Program-made: the position numbers and the translations under genes
From: Viola odorata
Lineage: Eukaryota; Streptophyta; Magnoliopsida; Malpighiales; Violaceae
DNA: 64,000 bases
NCBI GenBank assembly: GCA_963691705.1
Contig: OY829542.1
Span: 1,743,501 to 1,807,500, forward strand
Direction: 5' to 3'
Shown here: positions 13,601 to 26,016 of the stretch, piece after piece
How positions within the stretch are numbered: the stretch's first letter is position 1
Layout of the letters: every line of letters begins with the position of its first letter
Notes under the pieces: model-generated
Seen by the model: the letters and a program-made list of their open reading frames with translations, nothing else
Database searches by the model: none
Told to the model about the DNA's origin: nothing

Positions 13601-13637
13601 GAAGAAGCTAAGAGGACGTCTAGATAGGCAAAAAAAA

Positions 13638-13659
13638 TATATATATATATATATATATA
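13638..13659. repeat. (AT)n microsatellite
   Basis: Uninterrupted AT dinucleotide run after an A tract. Confidence 0.8.
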
Positions 13660-16600
13660 GGTACGACAGTGAGCCAACGAAATTATTTAAAAAGTGAGGG
13701 TGTAAAACTATTCACAATACACCGCGCATTGATGCTAACGTAATAGCTACCAAAAAAATTGGTTTATCCATGTACTAATCAGAGTTCGATGTCAAGTTGA
13801 AGTGACTTTTTCTTTACGGAATTGAACAAAACCGGAATAATGTGAGGATTCAGCTAGTTGAAATACGTTGTTTTTGTTATACAAAGACAGGTACTAGAGA
13901 TTGAGAACGCAAGAAATTGATCCATAAAGACAATAGTATGGAGAATGGCTAATTGACTGATTTGAACAAACTTTTCTTTTAATATATTATGTGGTGTCAT
14001 TCATTATTTTTTCTCAGACTAACCATATTTTATCGTATTAGAGCTCGAAAACCGACCTAAATAGTTTTTCAAATATTTTAAAGTAGTTGTTACTCCAAGA
14101 CTCAGCGTAAATCTTAAACCAACTTCGTTGCACCCATTTCGTAATTTGAACAAATTTATGCTTAATTAATTAGCTTAAGCAAAAAAAACAGAGTATTATA
14201 AGTTAGGTACCAGTTGCGTTTGAACACCTTAAGCTTCCTCTAATGACAAAAGGTAAGCCATCCAGCAAGTCTATGTAGGAAGCGAGCTAAGGCAAGTCAA
14301 TTACAAAACCCTTATGACAATTACAAAACCCTAATTATAGCATGAACCATTTAATACGTTCATGGCCCCCAAAATTGCTAAAAATGGAAAAGTAGGTAGT
14401 GGTTTCCTCTACTTTTATTTGTGGTTGACACGATTATTACATAAACTTCTCCACTGGCTTAGACTGAGACTATTTGATCATGTTCGAATTTGTCAATTTA
14501 ATTTACGAGTGAAGAGCTCTTAATATTATGATTTCTCCATACACAAAAGATCGAATCAATTATCATTTTTTTAGAATAAAATTGTTACACTACTCGTACC
14601 AATCATTTATCTATTTAACCAATCATTTTTTTTTATTGAAAGTAAAGTCGTCTTTCCCTAATTGGAAAGTGCGTAACTCTCCATCTATTTGCCACAAAAG
14701 GGCAATTTTCTTTTTCATACAAAGACTAAACAAATTGATTTTGACAAACGCCATTATTATTATTATAGTATTAATTAAGTCACATCTTATTCATTGTGAT
14801 GTGTGTTGTCCTTCAAAATATTCTTTTCTTAGTGTTGTCTATAACTTACCTTGATCTTTCTGAATTCTCACCATTTCAACTATCTTCCTCCTCTTTTTAA
14901 CCAAGTGTTGAATCACTTCAATCTTGAGCTTTTTAAGGATAAAAGGCTCTTGTATAAGTTATTGGGTCCTTTGCTAAATAAGGACTTTACCAACTCAATT
15001 TTCCTTTAAAAAGAAGCCTGTCTACTTAGGAATTGTTTAAAAAAAACGAAGGGTTAATTATTTTATAAGGGAAGGTGAAATCTGAATTAGAATTTAAATC
15101 TTTATCGATACATTTACTATCAGCAAAATGACTAATAAATTAAATATTTTTTTATTATATTTTTTGTACTAGGACTATTTTTAACTATGAATGAAAATGA
15201 ACCATCACTATTTAAATTAACAAATTAACTAGTTAAGGTTGAAAGGTTATAGACATATTGATGGATGAACTAATTTATTAGTTTTAAGCAAGATGTATCC
15301 CTAACCCAATCCATGCCAGAATTTAATCTCAAAATAATCAATATTAGTTTTTTTTATATATACGTATCGAAATTATGTATCTATACATACCGATCGGTCT
15401 GATTAATTAATAAATTGGTGATCAAAATCTCATATTGATTCAGGCCACGGTTGAATTAAAAAATATTGATTGAACCGATCGATTGGATGGTTGAAATAGT
15501 TCACCAAAATTATTTATTTTCAATTCTTTTGTATTTTAAGTTATGAATATATATATATAATATTAACTCAGCCGTCGGATCTAATTTAACTATTGATTCA
15601 TTGACTCAAGAATTTGAATAGTTCGAGTGCTAACTATGATACGAGTCAAAATTGGTTGGTCACGTACGGTGCAAAATAAATTCTTGTAAAAACTCTTGTC
15701 AGCTTTCATCATTGTCCTTTGTATTAATTACCCTCCATAGGCATTGCGTTTAAATCCATGGTTTTTCTATCCAATCTTTAAGTAGAAGGAATGAATGGCT
15801 AGAGATGATTTGTCTTGTCGTGCCCACTTTTAGAACAGTGTCATCACAATTTTTCTTTTCTTTTTCTTTTTATTTTTTGTTTTATTTTCTATTCAACACA
15901 ATAATCTTTCCAAAATTGAAAATTCTCCAAAATTAAGTTTTAAAGACCGAAAAATACAAACAAATCAAATTAAGGAATGGAATCATTTCAAAAGAAAATC
16001 AAGAAACAAGAAAACGTACATAAACAAGTAGCATCCATGTCCGTAAGCATTCTATACTAATTTTGACAAAAAAAAAAGTCCTCTTATTGAGTGTGTAAAT
16101 CAAAACAATCGATATGCATAGTTGTGTTTGTGTTTAAGACGTATTTCTTTTTTCTTCATCTATAACAAAAACTAATGTTGCTTAAAAGTCCTTTTTTGTT
16201 GTTAAATTTGTACAAAATTTTGATTTCTTAAACACAATTAGAATGCCGCTTATAGAGGAAAACACAAAAAAAAAACTGAAAATGGTAATTATGTTTAGAA
16301 AAGATCAAAACTAGTATTTTGATTGTTTTTTAAAGCTTTATACCTTGTTTTTTCTTCCAAAATAGTGTCAAATTTATTTGGCATAACAATATATTTTTCA
16401 AAGATATATTAAAATAAACTCATATTGCACCATGCATGACTTAATTGAAACTAAATCTACTTTTATAAAAAATAATCAGCAAAAATACAAAACTATGTAT
16501 CGGTTTAAATATTTATTATGGAAAACTTTAAAATTTTAGGAAGAAAATATTAACGATTGAAGGACTATTTCATGTGAATTCAAAATTTATGAGGGCAAAC

Positions 16601-18180
16601 ATGGAGAATTTACAAAAAGAAATAATAGAATTTTTAAAAATATTGGGAGAATAGAATTTTTTAAACGAAGGATTAATGTAAAAGTAGAACTTTAAGGACT
16701 ATCAAGAAAGAAATAAAAAATTTAAGATGGCAAATATAAATGATTAATATAAAATATATAATACTTTAAGGGGCTATATATATAAAAAAATATTATCATA
16801 CTTTACCCTCTTAAAAAAATTACTCAAGCTCCGCCACAAGTCACATTAAAGGTGCAATTTCAGAGGATATAGCAAACGCGGGCCTCGTTTGAGAAAGTTT
16901 ACTAAATGTAGGGACCAAAGTATATTTTAAGCCAAACAAATTTCCCACCGGAAGAAATACCCAAAGAGGAAAGTGCATGAGAGAGAGAAGAGACGGCAAC
17001 CTTGGTCGGTATTTTCACGGCCACAACCACAAGTGAAGAAAATGAGGTCTCTCTCAAGTTTCTTTTCAACTAATGTATTCAATTAAAACTAAACTAGTTA
17101 TCTCTAAGACTAATTAGGTCAATCTAATGCTAGTATTAATCGGTAGCCTGTTTTAATTCTATGTAATTAATTTTTTATTTTATTTTATTACTCACTCAAT
17201 AATTAAACATGTACTAATGTTTCTCTTTTAATTTTTATCGCGTAATTTATGAATAATTTATCAAATGAATATTATTATTTTTTTCCATTGAAAGACGAGG
17301 CACCAACCTTTAAAAATATTAAATTGGATTAATCGGTTAGGTTGTCTGCCTAATTAATAATTATGTCTTAATCTTACCATATAAAAAAAATATTTATTTT
17401 TTCTAATTAAAAGGGATTAATATAGAATAAGATTTTAATGTTGGGTGCCACAAGAGAATGATTATTTTAGATAAAATAACTTTGAAATGAAATGAGTGTA
17501 TGATCCAAGAGTTTCATGGAGGGAACCAAAAGGACAAAATAGGGAAACAATGAAATGGTTGTTGGCATTGGCGGAGGGTAGTTTGTCGAAGTGAATGATG
17601 AAAGCGATCTCACACTTAACGGTACATAACTTATAAGATTTATATTGTATAGTATTTTTAAACTATAAGAGTTTATGTAATTTTTTTCTGTTAAACGATA
17701 GATTTTATATTTCGTTGTTACACAGTTACGATATCATTAAAATTTAAACGAGAAAACTTTTGTTACAATATACAATGTTACTTTTCCACATCAATTCCTT
17801 TATAAATATAAAAATCTTAAAGAAACGGGACAATAATTGAACTACTATTTTGGTCATTTTCCTTTGAAGAAAATAAATTACTAAAAGTGGCACCTATAGA
17901 TTTTTTTTTCCACTTTGGGAAACCATCCATCATCTAAAAAAAGAGAAATGGAAAGAAAAAAAAGAGAGTACCCATCAAACCATCAATGGCATTATTATTA
18001 TCATTTTTTAACTTTAATTACCATCTTGATTCCTCTTGTTTTTCACTTCCTTCTTGTCCCACCTCTTCTTGCTTGCCCTTTCTCTTAGTCTCATATGATG
18101 ATATGTCTATTCTTTTTTTCTTTTTTCATTTCATCAATACATATTTAAATTAATTATATTTTTGTTTAAAAAAGAAAAGA
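13660..18180. other. AT-rich intergenic DNA
   Basis: About 4.5 kb with no recognisable coding exon or RNA gene. The longest ORF (14528-14854) encodes a low-complexity peptide with no known motif. A CTCCGCCACAAGTC sequence at about 16830 resembles, in reverse complement, the GTGGCGGAGC ends common on plant hAT-type elements. I could not find a matching partner end. Confidence 0.4.
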
Positions 18181-18185
18181 AAATA

Positions 18186-18446
18186 CTCCCTCCGATTTTT
18201 AATAATTGATATTTTTTTACTGAAAATATGGTTCAAATTAACTCTCGTTTTGAGTCATAATTACGATTTCTGCCTTGTGTTTTAATTTTTTTACCCAACC
18301 AATTAATTTAGTATAACGGTATTATTATAATTATACTATAAAAAATAGATAAATTGAAAATTACAGTAAAAAAAATATAGTTTAAAAATTATTATTTTAA
18401 CTTTATTTACTATTTTAGAAAGTTAATTAATAAAAATCAGAAAGAG
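18186..18446. mobile_element. Degenerate CTCCCTCC-end MITE
   Basis: Starts CTCCCTCCGATTTTTAATAA after TA (18184-18185) and ends AAATCAGAAAGAG before TA (18447-18448). The terminal inverted repeat is imperfect and the interior is AT-rich. Its length and ends fit the same TA-flanked group as 4940-5154, but the interior is different. Confidence 0.45.
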
Positions 18447-18867
18447 TATTAAATATTGAAGAAAAAAAGAGAAAAAAGAAAAAAAAAGGAGTTGAAAGAT
18501 GGAGAGAGAGGGTTGGGGGGAATAAAGTCTAAGGATTTTGGCAGTGTTTCGTAGATCCGATGCAAGTGAAAGGATCTAAAGAAGAGACCCTCTTTAACCT
18601 GCATATATGACTACATGACATACTCCATTTGTCCCCTTCACATTGTATTTTTAATTTTTAATTTTTCTTTTACCAAATGGATGATTTTTCAATTTTATTT
18701 TAGTTTTTAAAATTTTATGTTCTTTAAATATTTGAACCTCTATAAAAAAATGTTTTTTTAATAATTTTAATTTTTATACTTTTTTATGAATAATAATATT
18801 TTTTTATTTATTTTAATGGCTCAAATATATTTAATTTTAAGGTGCAAGTAGTACCATGCAAGTATAT

Positions 18868-19085
18868 TAACGTTGTTTACTGTTTGGGCACGCATATTAA
18901 AAAAGCCAGATGACTCACTATTTGACTCAAAAAAAATTTTTTTTTTTTCGAACGTACCTTATCCTATTAATAGTATATAATAGAATTAACATACGTTCGA
19001 GAAAAAGTAAGGGTCAAAATTGTTTCAAATAGTTAATCATCCGGTTTTCTTAATATGCGTGCCCAAATAGTAAACGACGTTTAAT
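18868..19085. mobile_element. Hairpin MITE of the TTTGGGCACGCATATTAA type
   Basis: Two near-identical inverted arms face each other: TTTGGGCACGCATATTAA at about 18883-18900 and its complement at about 19051-19068, extended by GTTTACT/AGTAAAC outside. Inside are paired TGACTCACTATTTGAC-like and ATCATCCGG-like blocks around an ACGTTCGAGAAAAAGTAAGG segment also seen at 30012. The outer CTCC..GAG ends are weak; one possible left end is at 18623. Confidence 0.55.
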
Positions 19086-19681
19086 AAAAGAATGAGAGAG
19101 TATCTATTCTCGTATTTGTGGAATAGCATAGATCTTTATATTTTTTGATTTTTTTTGTTTTTAAAAAGAAAGATTTTAGCTTGCGTGTTCGTCTCATAAA
19201 AACAACATATTTAACACCAACAAAATAAAAAAAATGGAAAAACACGTGGTGATGAAATGGTAGACGTGTATCCCAAGCATAAAATATTAGTAGTCAGCGA
19301 AAGGAGCAAAGCTTAAATCATTAATTTTCATTTTTGTGCCCTAACATCCTAACCTTATTGCCTTTAAACTATAGTATAAAAGTTGAGTGATGACGACCCA
19401 GATGACGCAATAATCAAATGTATTATTATAATACTGTACCTGTCTCTAATATCATTATCATATTAATCTGGATATTAATCTTTAATCACTACACTAATCA
19501 ACTGGGCAATTCTTAATTAATTAATTAGATCCCTCTTGGCCAACCTGAGGAGATATTTTTCATGAACAATAATATTTTTCTAATAAAGCTCCTCGACGCC
19601 GTTTCTTCTTTCTAGAACTTCCTCGTAGGTTTAAAAACGTTAAGCCACTTTTTGAAACCTTGGCACACACTTACCCATACA

Positions 19682-20556
19682 CAAGGACGGATCCAGGGGG
19701 GCCACCGTGGGCTGATGCCCACCCTGGGCTAATGGGAAAAAAAAATTTAGCATACAGTCCAGCCCAAATCCCTAATCTAACCCACCCCAAATTAATTGCC
19801 TTATTGAGTAAATTGATACCCAATCTATTGTTAAATAATTAGTGCTACATCTCTAGATTAATTACATATCCTCAATTTCACAAATCGATTAACGGTTTAC
19901 TCCAATCTTGCATTTTAAATTAATTAGCCAAAGTTTCGTATTTTTAAAATTAAATTTTGGTCGTCCATCAATCGAATATTTCGTACGAATGGGTGAATCG
20001 GCGATTGATTTTAAAATATTTTAGTCGACTCCGTTTTTTATTTTGTGGTTGTTGGTCGGGATCAAATATTTTAGCCTTAATATTTGTTTTTGTAGATATG
20101 GACAAATATTTAATTAAACCATCTACTCAAGCACCATCAAATGTTGGTCCAAATGTTGGTAGACCAAGGCGGAAAGGTGAGCAAATTTCCAATCTACATC
20201 ATTATCAAGTTGATTTATTTTATCAAGTCATTGATATGCAACTTCATGAGCTTAATAATCGATTTGATGAGAGGAATAGCGAATTACTCCTTTGTTGCTT
20301 TCAATAAGGAGAAATTGCTTCAATTGACTCAATTTTATCAAGTTATCTAAATATTTGTTATTTAGTGACGGATACAAATACTCTTAAGCATTTGTTCAAT
20401 TTTTCGTTCAGCTCGTTTGGTTTCCCTTTAAAATACCCCAAAAAAATTTTCGTTCAGCTCGTTTGGTTTCCCTTTAAAATACCCCAAAAAAAAATTTTCG
20501 GGGCGCTGCCCCCGAACCCCCGCCCCCCCTGAAAATCATTCCTGGATCCGTCCCTG
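19682..20556 (+). mobile_element. Non-autonomous hAT transposon (TTF-type transposase remnant) with 8-bp TSD
   Basis: Terminal inverted repeats are CAAGGACGGATCCAGG and CCTGGATCCGTCCCTG (15 of 16 pair). An exact 8-bp target duplication, CCCATACA, flanks the element at 19674-19681 and 20557-20564. An ATG at 20098 opens MDKYLIKPSTQAPSN, the N-terminus of TTF-type zinc-finger hAT transposases. It then passes directly into HHYQVDLFYQVIDMQLHELN and NRFDERNSELLLC, which belong to the region before the C-terminal dimerisation domain. The catalytic middle has therefore been deleted. The reading frame breaks at 20307, after which AFNKEKLLQLTQFY continues in another frame. A 46-bp direct duplication (20401-20446, 20447-20493) and a G/C-rich end segment precede the right terminus. 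It needs a transposase in trans to move. Confidence 0.85.
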
Positions 20557-20564
20557 CCCATACA

Positions 20565-21841
20565 CCTCTATAGATTCACCACATACAATGCAACAACGAA
20601 CGGAAAAGCAAGAAAGTACCCGGTAACTAGTTACGATATTGAGTATTAATTATTTTAAATTCGATTTGAACAGGATTTCAAAACAACAAATAAGAGCGAT
20701 GAACTACTCACTAATTGAGCTGAGTAAATCTTTACTCGTAACATTATTGTTGTGGGTTTTTCTTCCCTTGTGTGAAAATCTAACTCTTTGGTGTCCTTTT
20801 GCATTGGCTTAATATGATAAGTCCCTCTCATCATAATAGCCATGTCTGACTGCTTTTGGCCAAGAGAACTGATTCAAAGGACACAAAAGACAGTGACTAT
20901 TCATCACTATCCGGTGATATTTCCAAGATCAACAATTTCAATTTCTCATACCTGAGTTACTCTTCACTTCTTTTGATAGTAAAATTTCCTCTTTTTTAAT
21001 TTTTTTTAATATTTTATCTGATCCAACCTTATTATTGCTTCCCTCTTCTTTGTTTTGTACATTTATATATAATATATACAGCATTTACTCAATTGAGGAA
21101 GTAAAGGAAAAGAGTACCAGAGACTTTATTTACAGACCTAGAGATTGGAAAAAAGAGCTATAAAAAGAAACACTAAAATAAAACCATAATTCAAGTTAAT
21201 AGCCACAATTCTTAACCAAAATGAGGCCAGGCAACAACAAACATATATTGCACCAACAAAGATGATGATGATAATCATAATAATAATAATATGCACCAAT
21301 AAAAATGATGAAAATAATAATAATAAACCAAACTAAAATAAAAATACTACTAATAAGTTGGAGAAAATAAAGAAAGTGTTTTTAGTCGGAATTCTGCATG
21401 ACTAATTTCGGTAGTGTCTGATATCGTTTCTATTTTTCAAAAACCAAAATCTGTTTTTTGATTAACGAAAAACAAGAAACGGTAATGATGCCGAACGTAA
21501 CCTTAATTGCACCTTCTTCTTTTTGGTTTTTTTTTCTGTCCCTTCTTTAGTTTTTGACCAATGATGACCAACATTTCCCAAAGAAATGGAATTTCTTCTC
21601 CAATCTCTTTCTTTTTTCTAGCAAAGACCGGTGAAAGGTCTTTTTGTGGGGATTTTGGAGATGGGTTGGCAGAGTAGAAGTAGAAAAAAGGGAAAAAGAT
21701 GCCTCAAAAGCATTGCTTTTTACATATGCTCACAAGGAAAATAGAAAACAAAAGGAGAGGGGTTTTAGTTTTTAGTCTTAGGAGAGGAAATTGGCTACTT
21801 TTTTGGGTTTTTTTAAAAAAAAATTATTATATGGGTTTTAC
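20565..21841. other. 3' flank of the AP2 gene
   Basis: AT-rich sequence between the hAT element and the AP2 stop codon. Trinucleotide AAT/GAT stretches lie at 21260-21330. It probably contains the AP2 3' untranslated region close to 21841. No gene is recognised. Confidence 0.4.
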
Positions 21842-24610
21842 TTAAGATGGTCTTAAAAGAGAGTTGAACCCATTCTTCTGCAGCCAGTTCTGTTGTGGAG
21901 TCCTAATCTGCTGTGGGAATCCTGATGATGCTGCAGCATTTGCATACAACTGATGAGGAGGACCTGACTGCCATTGCTGATGATGATGATGCTGATGGTT
22001 AAGATGATGTTGTTGTTGTTGTTGTTGATGATGATGATGATGATGATGATCGGACGAAGACAGCGACAGGTCACTCCCTATTCGGCCTCCATTGCTGCTG
22101 CTTGGAAACTGAATCTACAGTAACCCGATTCGTATATATGTATCTTACTAGCTTGCTTGGTAAATTAAAAGTTACTGCTACATGACCAAAATCACAAAAC
22201 ACCCACCTGATAACTACTCGAGTTGAACTGAGGGGGGACACCATGATGATGCATTTGGGGGTCACCGGGTCGACGGAACTGTCCATATCTTTGCATCTCG
22301 TGGAACTTGAGCGAGACGGGCGGTTGAATCTGGACTTGGCTAAGAAGCTGCATTGTCTCAGTCTCACCATATCCCTCTCTTTTACTCCCACCATTCTCAC
22401 TTCTATGCAACAAGTTGAGCTGCCGCTGCTGCTGCTGCTGCTATATAATGTCATACATCATAATTAAAGAAGCAATAACAACAATGCAAGCTCAAGAATA
22501 CTTTATTAATTAACTAATTAAAACCATCAAATTGAATTGTGTTACCTTAGGCCTAAATCCTCTATTCTGCCCGTCCGCGTCGAATGCCATTGCTGCTGAA
22601 TGTTGATGATCCATTGCAGCATTACCCAACTCCTTACTGCCTCGGTTCAAACCCGGGCTACCGCCCAAACTCAAATCAAGATTGTGGTCTACAGAGCTAC
22701 CGCTACCTGAAGATTCTGTCCAATAGAAACTGAAACAAATGAGCTCAAGCCAAATGCTTGGATCGAACAAAATCGACCATACAACAAAGAATTAAAGATT
22801 CGATTAATGGATCCTCGGATCCTCACCCTTCGAGTTGATCTCGTTCTCATAAATGCTGGGATCAAAGTTGGTCACAGCCTCCTTCCCATTGCACTTAATT
22901 GCAGCTTTGTCATAAGCCCTATACCGGAATTTATCAGAAACATTTAAAACTCAATGACAACAACTTCATAATGGCCTACTATTCTTCAATGGTAGTAGGA
23001 CAACATACCTTGCAGCTTCAACCTCAGTGTCAAACAATCCCAAATACACATACCTGTATAAGAAACAAAGAAAATAATTAAGATTTGAAAAGGAAAAAAA
23101 AAACACGATAAAAAGAGAGGAGTGAAGAGAAGGAGATGGATTACTACTTTTTGCCTAAGAATTGCCCCATTCTAGCTTCCCATCTTCCACATTTGTGCAA
23201 AGTTACACCTCTATACTTAGAGCTTCCTCTCGGAAATCCGGTGCTTTGTCGACGGAGTACATGAACAAATTCCTCCTTAGTAAGGTTGGTCATCTGTTTA
23301 AAGAACACAAGAATATCTTCCCATTTATGTTTTTCCAGTTGCATTATTAAAGAAAGACATGTAAATGAAAACAACACCAAAGAGAGACTGTTCAAGATAA
23401 GGTACTATCCCTATTCAAGATAAGGTAACATAACATCTCTACAACAGCACAGAAATTTCTTGATTTTTGTTTTTGTTTTTTTATTACCTGTTTCAAGTCA
23501 TCTTCATAATCTTCGATGCTGAAATTGATATCTGCCTCCACTCCTCTAAATTTGATTGCTGCTCTATCATATGCACTACAAAATTGAAAAGAAAAAAAAC
23601 AGTAAAAAAAGAAGGAAAGAAAAATGAATAAAAATTGTCTTTTGGCATTTGGATGAAAGACGAGCAATATATGAAGAAATGTTTCACTCATAGCAAACAA
23701 AAAGGACCTAGACCTCACCGGGCAGCTGCATGTGCTGTGTCAAATCCACCTGTGAAAAAACCATAAAAAGCAACAACAAAAAACATACATCAGAAATATT
23801 TGCACAATATAATCAATAATTTAAAAAAAAAAATAATTAAGAAATTTAATTTAATAATATACCTAAATAAACTTGCTTCCCACAATCCCTGAAAATTAAG
23901 GGGGAAAAAAACAACAACATAAATTCTAGTAACTTGGAAAAAAGAACCTGAAAAATTTTGCAGAAAAGAAAAAGCAGCAGCAAGAGAAGAACCAACCATA
24001 TGTGAGATTCCCACCGGCCAGTTCTCCGGTAAAAGGTGACCCCACGATATTGAGAGCTTCTTGAACGTGGGCCCCTCCTGCTCTTCTTCAACGGCTGTGA
24101 TGCCACCTCAACCGCAGAATTTTTATGAGGAGAGAGTGATTGATGATCAGATTGACAAAACTTTACTCCAACCCAGTGAGCCCGAGGGAACCCACCACCT
24201 CCGCCGGGGCCGCCGCCGCCACCAACGGCGGCGGATGGAGTTCCCATTTCCGCGTCATCGACCGGAAAGAACTGTCTCGTCACAGCGACAGGTGGTGGTG
24301 GGTCATCTCCATCCATGGAATACCCGAAAATCTTGTTCCCACCACCACTAATACCATTAGTACGTTTCTTGAACAATCTTCCACCTCCACACCCGTCTTC
24401 GTCATCGGATCCATCTTCAATCACCACCGCGGATGAGCTGGAATTGGACATGGATCCGACCCGTTTACCTAATTTATTGTTCTGATCATCTTCATGGGAA
24501 GAGCAATACCCTTCTTCCGATTCATCATCCTTCTCCTTTCCTCCTCCTCCTCCTCCTCCTCCCTCTTCTTGATTACGATATTGATGAGGGGAGTCATTCA
24601 AGTCCCACAT
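21842..24610 (-). CDS. AP2: APETALA2-type transcription factor (euAP2, two AP2 domains, miR172 target)
   Basis: Nuclear DNA-binding regulator of flower organ identity, seed development and flowering time. Ten exons join in frame (minus): 24610-23997, 23888-23863, 23749-23719, 23575-23488, 23293-23148, 23053-23009, 22918-22827, 22715-22546, 22440-22207 and 22108-21842, giving 570 residues. The start [10 protein letters not shown] carries an EAR-like DLNDSP. Next come [17 protein letters not shown], a basic nuclear-localisation stretch [15 protein letters not shown]2-R1 (about 185-245, [18 protein letters not shown]), the linker, and AP2-R2 (about 278-340, [16 protein letters not shown]). A second EAR-like motif, LDLSL, follows, and then a poly-His/poly-Gln tract. 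The C-terminus [13 protein letters not shown] is AP2-like. A 26-nt micro-exon encodes DCGKQVYL, as in Arabidopsis AP2. All domain residues look intact. AP2 and TOE3 are close paralogues; the N-terminus and neighbours fit either one. Confidence 0.95.
21916..21936 (-). promoter_or_regulatory. miR172 target site in the AP2 coding region
   Basis: The mRNA strand reads CTGCAGCATCATCAGGATTC followed by one more C. Against the miR172 complement this is identical except for the two terminal bases and one G:U wobble in the middle. It lies in the last exon, where it encodes AAASSGF (about residues 540-546), the position of the site in all euAP2 genes. Known function: miR172 represses these mRNAs by cleavage and translational inhibition. 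Confidence 0.93.
21979..22050 (-). repeat. CAT/CAA trinucleotide repeat coding for poly-His/poly-Gln in AP2
   Basis: In the AP2 frame it reads seven CAT then six CAA codons (His7-Gln6), followed by a second mixed CAT/CAG tract. Such tracts commonly vary in length between alleles. It lies 40-110 bases upstream of the miR172 site on the mRNA. Confidence 0.85.
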
Positions 24611-25140
24611 TTCTTTTTCTTTCTCTTTTCTTTTCTTTTATTACTATTAATTCAAGAAACAACAAATTGAGAAAGAAAGGAAAAGAAAAAAATCAAGAAA
24701 GAGAGAGAGAGAGGAGGAAAAGGAAGGAACTTTTTTTATGAAATGCGCACACACACTAGAGTAGAAGAGAACTACTGTTGTGGCAAGATTTGTATAGAAA
24801 CACTACTCTAACATGAAAGACTACAATTTTAAGTGGTGTGGCTATGAATGGTAGCTTCACAAGAAGCTTTCTTTCTTGATGTTTGTGAATTAAAAACTCA
24901 ATAAATATATTAAAGAACAATCAATTATATGTATATATATGTATATATTTTCTCTCTTATTTTCTTTAAAGGAGCAGTTAAAGAGAGAAAGAAAGAAAAG
25001 AAACCTAGGACGAGAGAGAGAGATATATGTTTTGTTGGGGAAAAAATAATAGCAAAATGGTGAGAAAGAGGGAAAGAGATGAAGAGAAGAAAAGAAGAAA
25101 AGAGCAGAGGAGAGAAGAGGAGAGGAGATGTTTATGTTTC
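24611..25140 (-). promoter_or_regulatory. AP2 5' leader/promoter with CT (GAGA-type) tracts
   Basis: The mRNA-sense strand is strongly pyrimidine-rich. Plus-strand GA runs lie at 24701-24712 and 25012-25023, and a long purine tract spans about 25055-25135. GA/CT repeats of this type are the sites bound by plant BBR/BPC proteins and are frequent in 5' leaders of developmental regulators. No start site can be fixed, and an untranslated intron is possible. Confidence 0.45.
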
Positions 25141-25989
25141 AAAGATGGTCTTGTGTTTGTATCATCGCTTACTAGCTAACTGCCTAATACAGCATAGACG
25201 AGGCCATCTTTAAGCTAGCTTAGCCGAAAGAAAGCATCCTCACCCACCTTAAAAAAACTTAATAAAACATACATTAAAAAATCTCTCCACCTAGTTCTTT
25301 TTTTTTTCCCTACACTTTGGTAGTCAATATTTGGCAGCGTTAGACATTTTAGCACTCGACTTTCAATTAATATTATTAATTTTGTCTCATTTTTTATTAG
25401 TTATATTAAAAAATTATTTTATATTACACATATAATAAAAAATTATTAAAATTATAAATTAGTAGATTTAAGTATGTGATAGAAATAATTTTAAATAAAT
25501 ATAAAAAATATAAAAATGTGAAAATAGAAAATTGTGGAAAAAAATCAAAATTCATAAAATGGTAAAAATAATTAATAAATACCTTGCTAATACGGAAACG
25601 TTTTTCTAATAAATGTATTATAAAATATTAAAACTAGGAAAAAATTAAAATAGCACTCTATATTTCATATTTGCTTAAATTGCACCCAAGGTTTAAATGA
25701 TCCAAATACACCCAAATAAATAAATTTTCACAATTTTAATAATCCAAAAAATCCAAAAATTATTTCTCACCCATTATTTTTCAATTTATTACACATTTTC
25801 TGAGTGGCAATTCTAATGAATTAAAATAATTTTTTTAATTATTTTATTGTCGTTATATAGGAACTTAATTGAAAAGTTTAAACAAATATAGGGACTAAAA
25901 ATAACATGTAATTAAGTATACTACATCTACATGTAAGAATCGTCTCTTTCTTACACAACTTTCCCACGTTAACCAAATCGAAAAGCACC

Positions 25990-26016
25990 CTCTCTCTCTC
26001 TCGCTCTCTCTCTCTC
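25990..26016. repeat. (CT)n microsatellite
   Basis: CT dinucleotide run interrupted once by a CG. Confidence 0.8.

Noticed and set aside
14528..14854. 108-codon ORF in AT-rich DNA
   Set aside because: Low-complexity composition and no recognisable motif or splice partner; expected by chance in this much AT-rich sequence.
21853..22074. Minus-strand ORF rich in Ile and Asn at the AP2 3' end
   Set aside because: It is the wrong frame of AP2's last exon; the His/Gln frame joins the upstream exons and ends in the AP2-like C-terminus.
24061..24741. Three overlapping plus-strand ORFs of about 100 codons opposite AP2 exon 1
   Set aside because: They are antisense to a clearly coding exon. Their His/Pro/Leu-rich peptides follow from the complement of the AP2 glycine and acidic tracts. 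No domain is visible.
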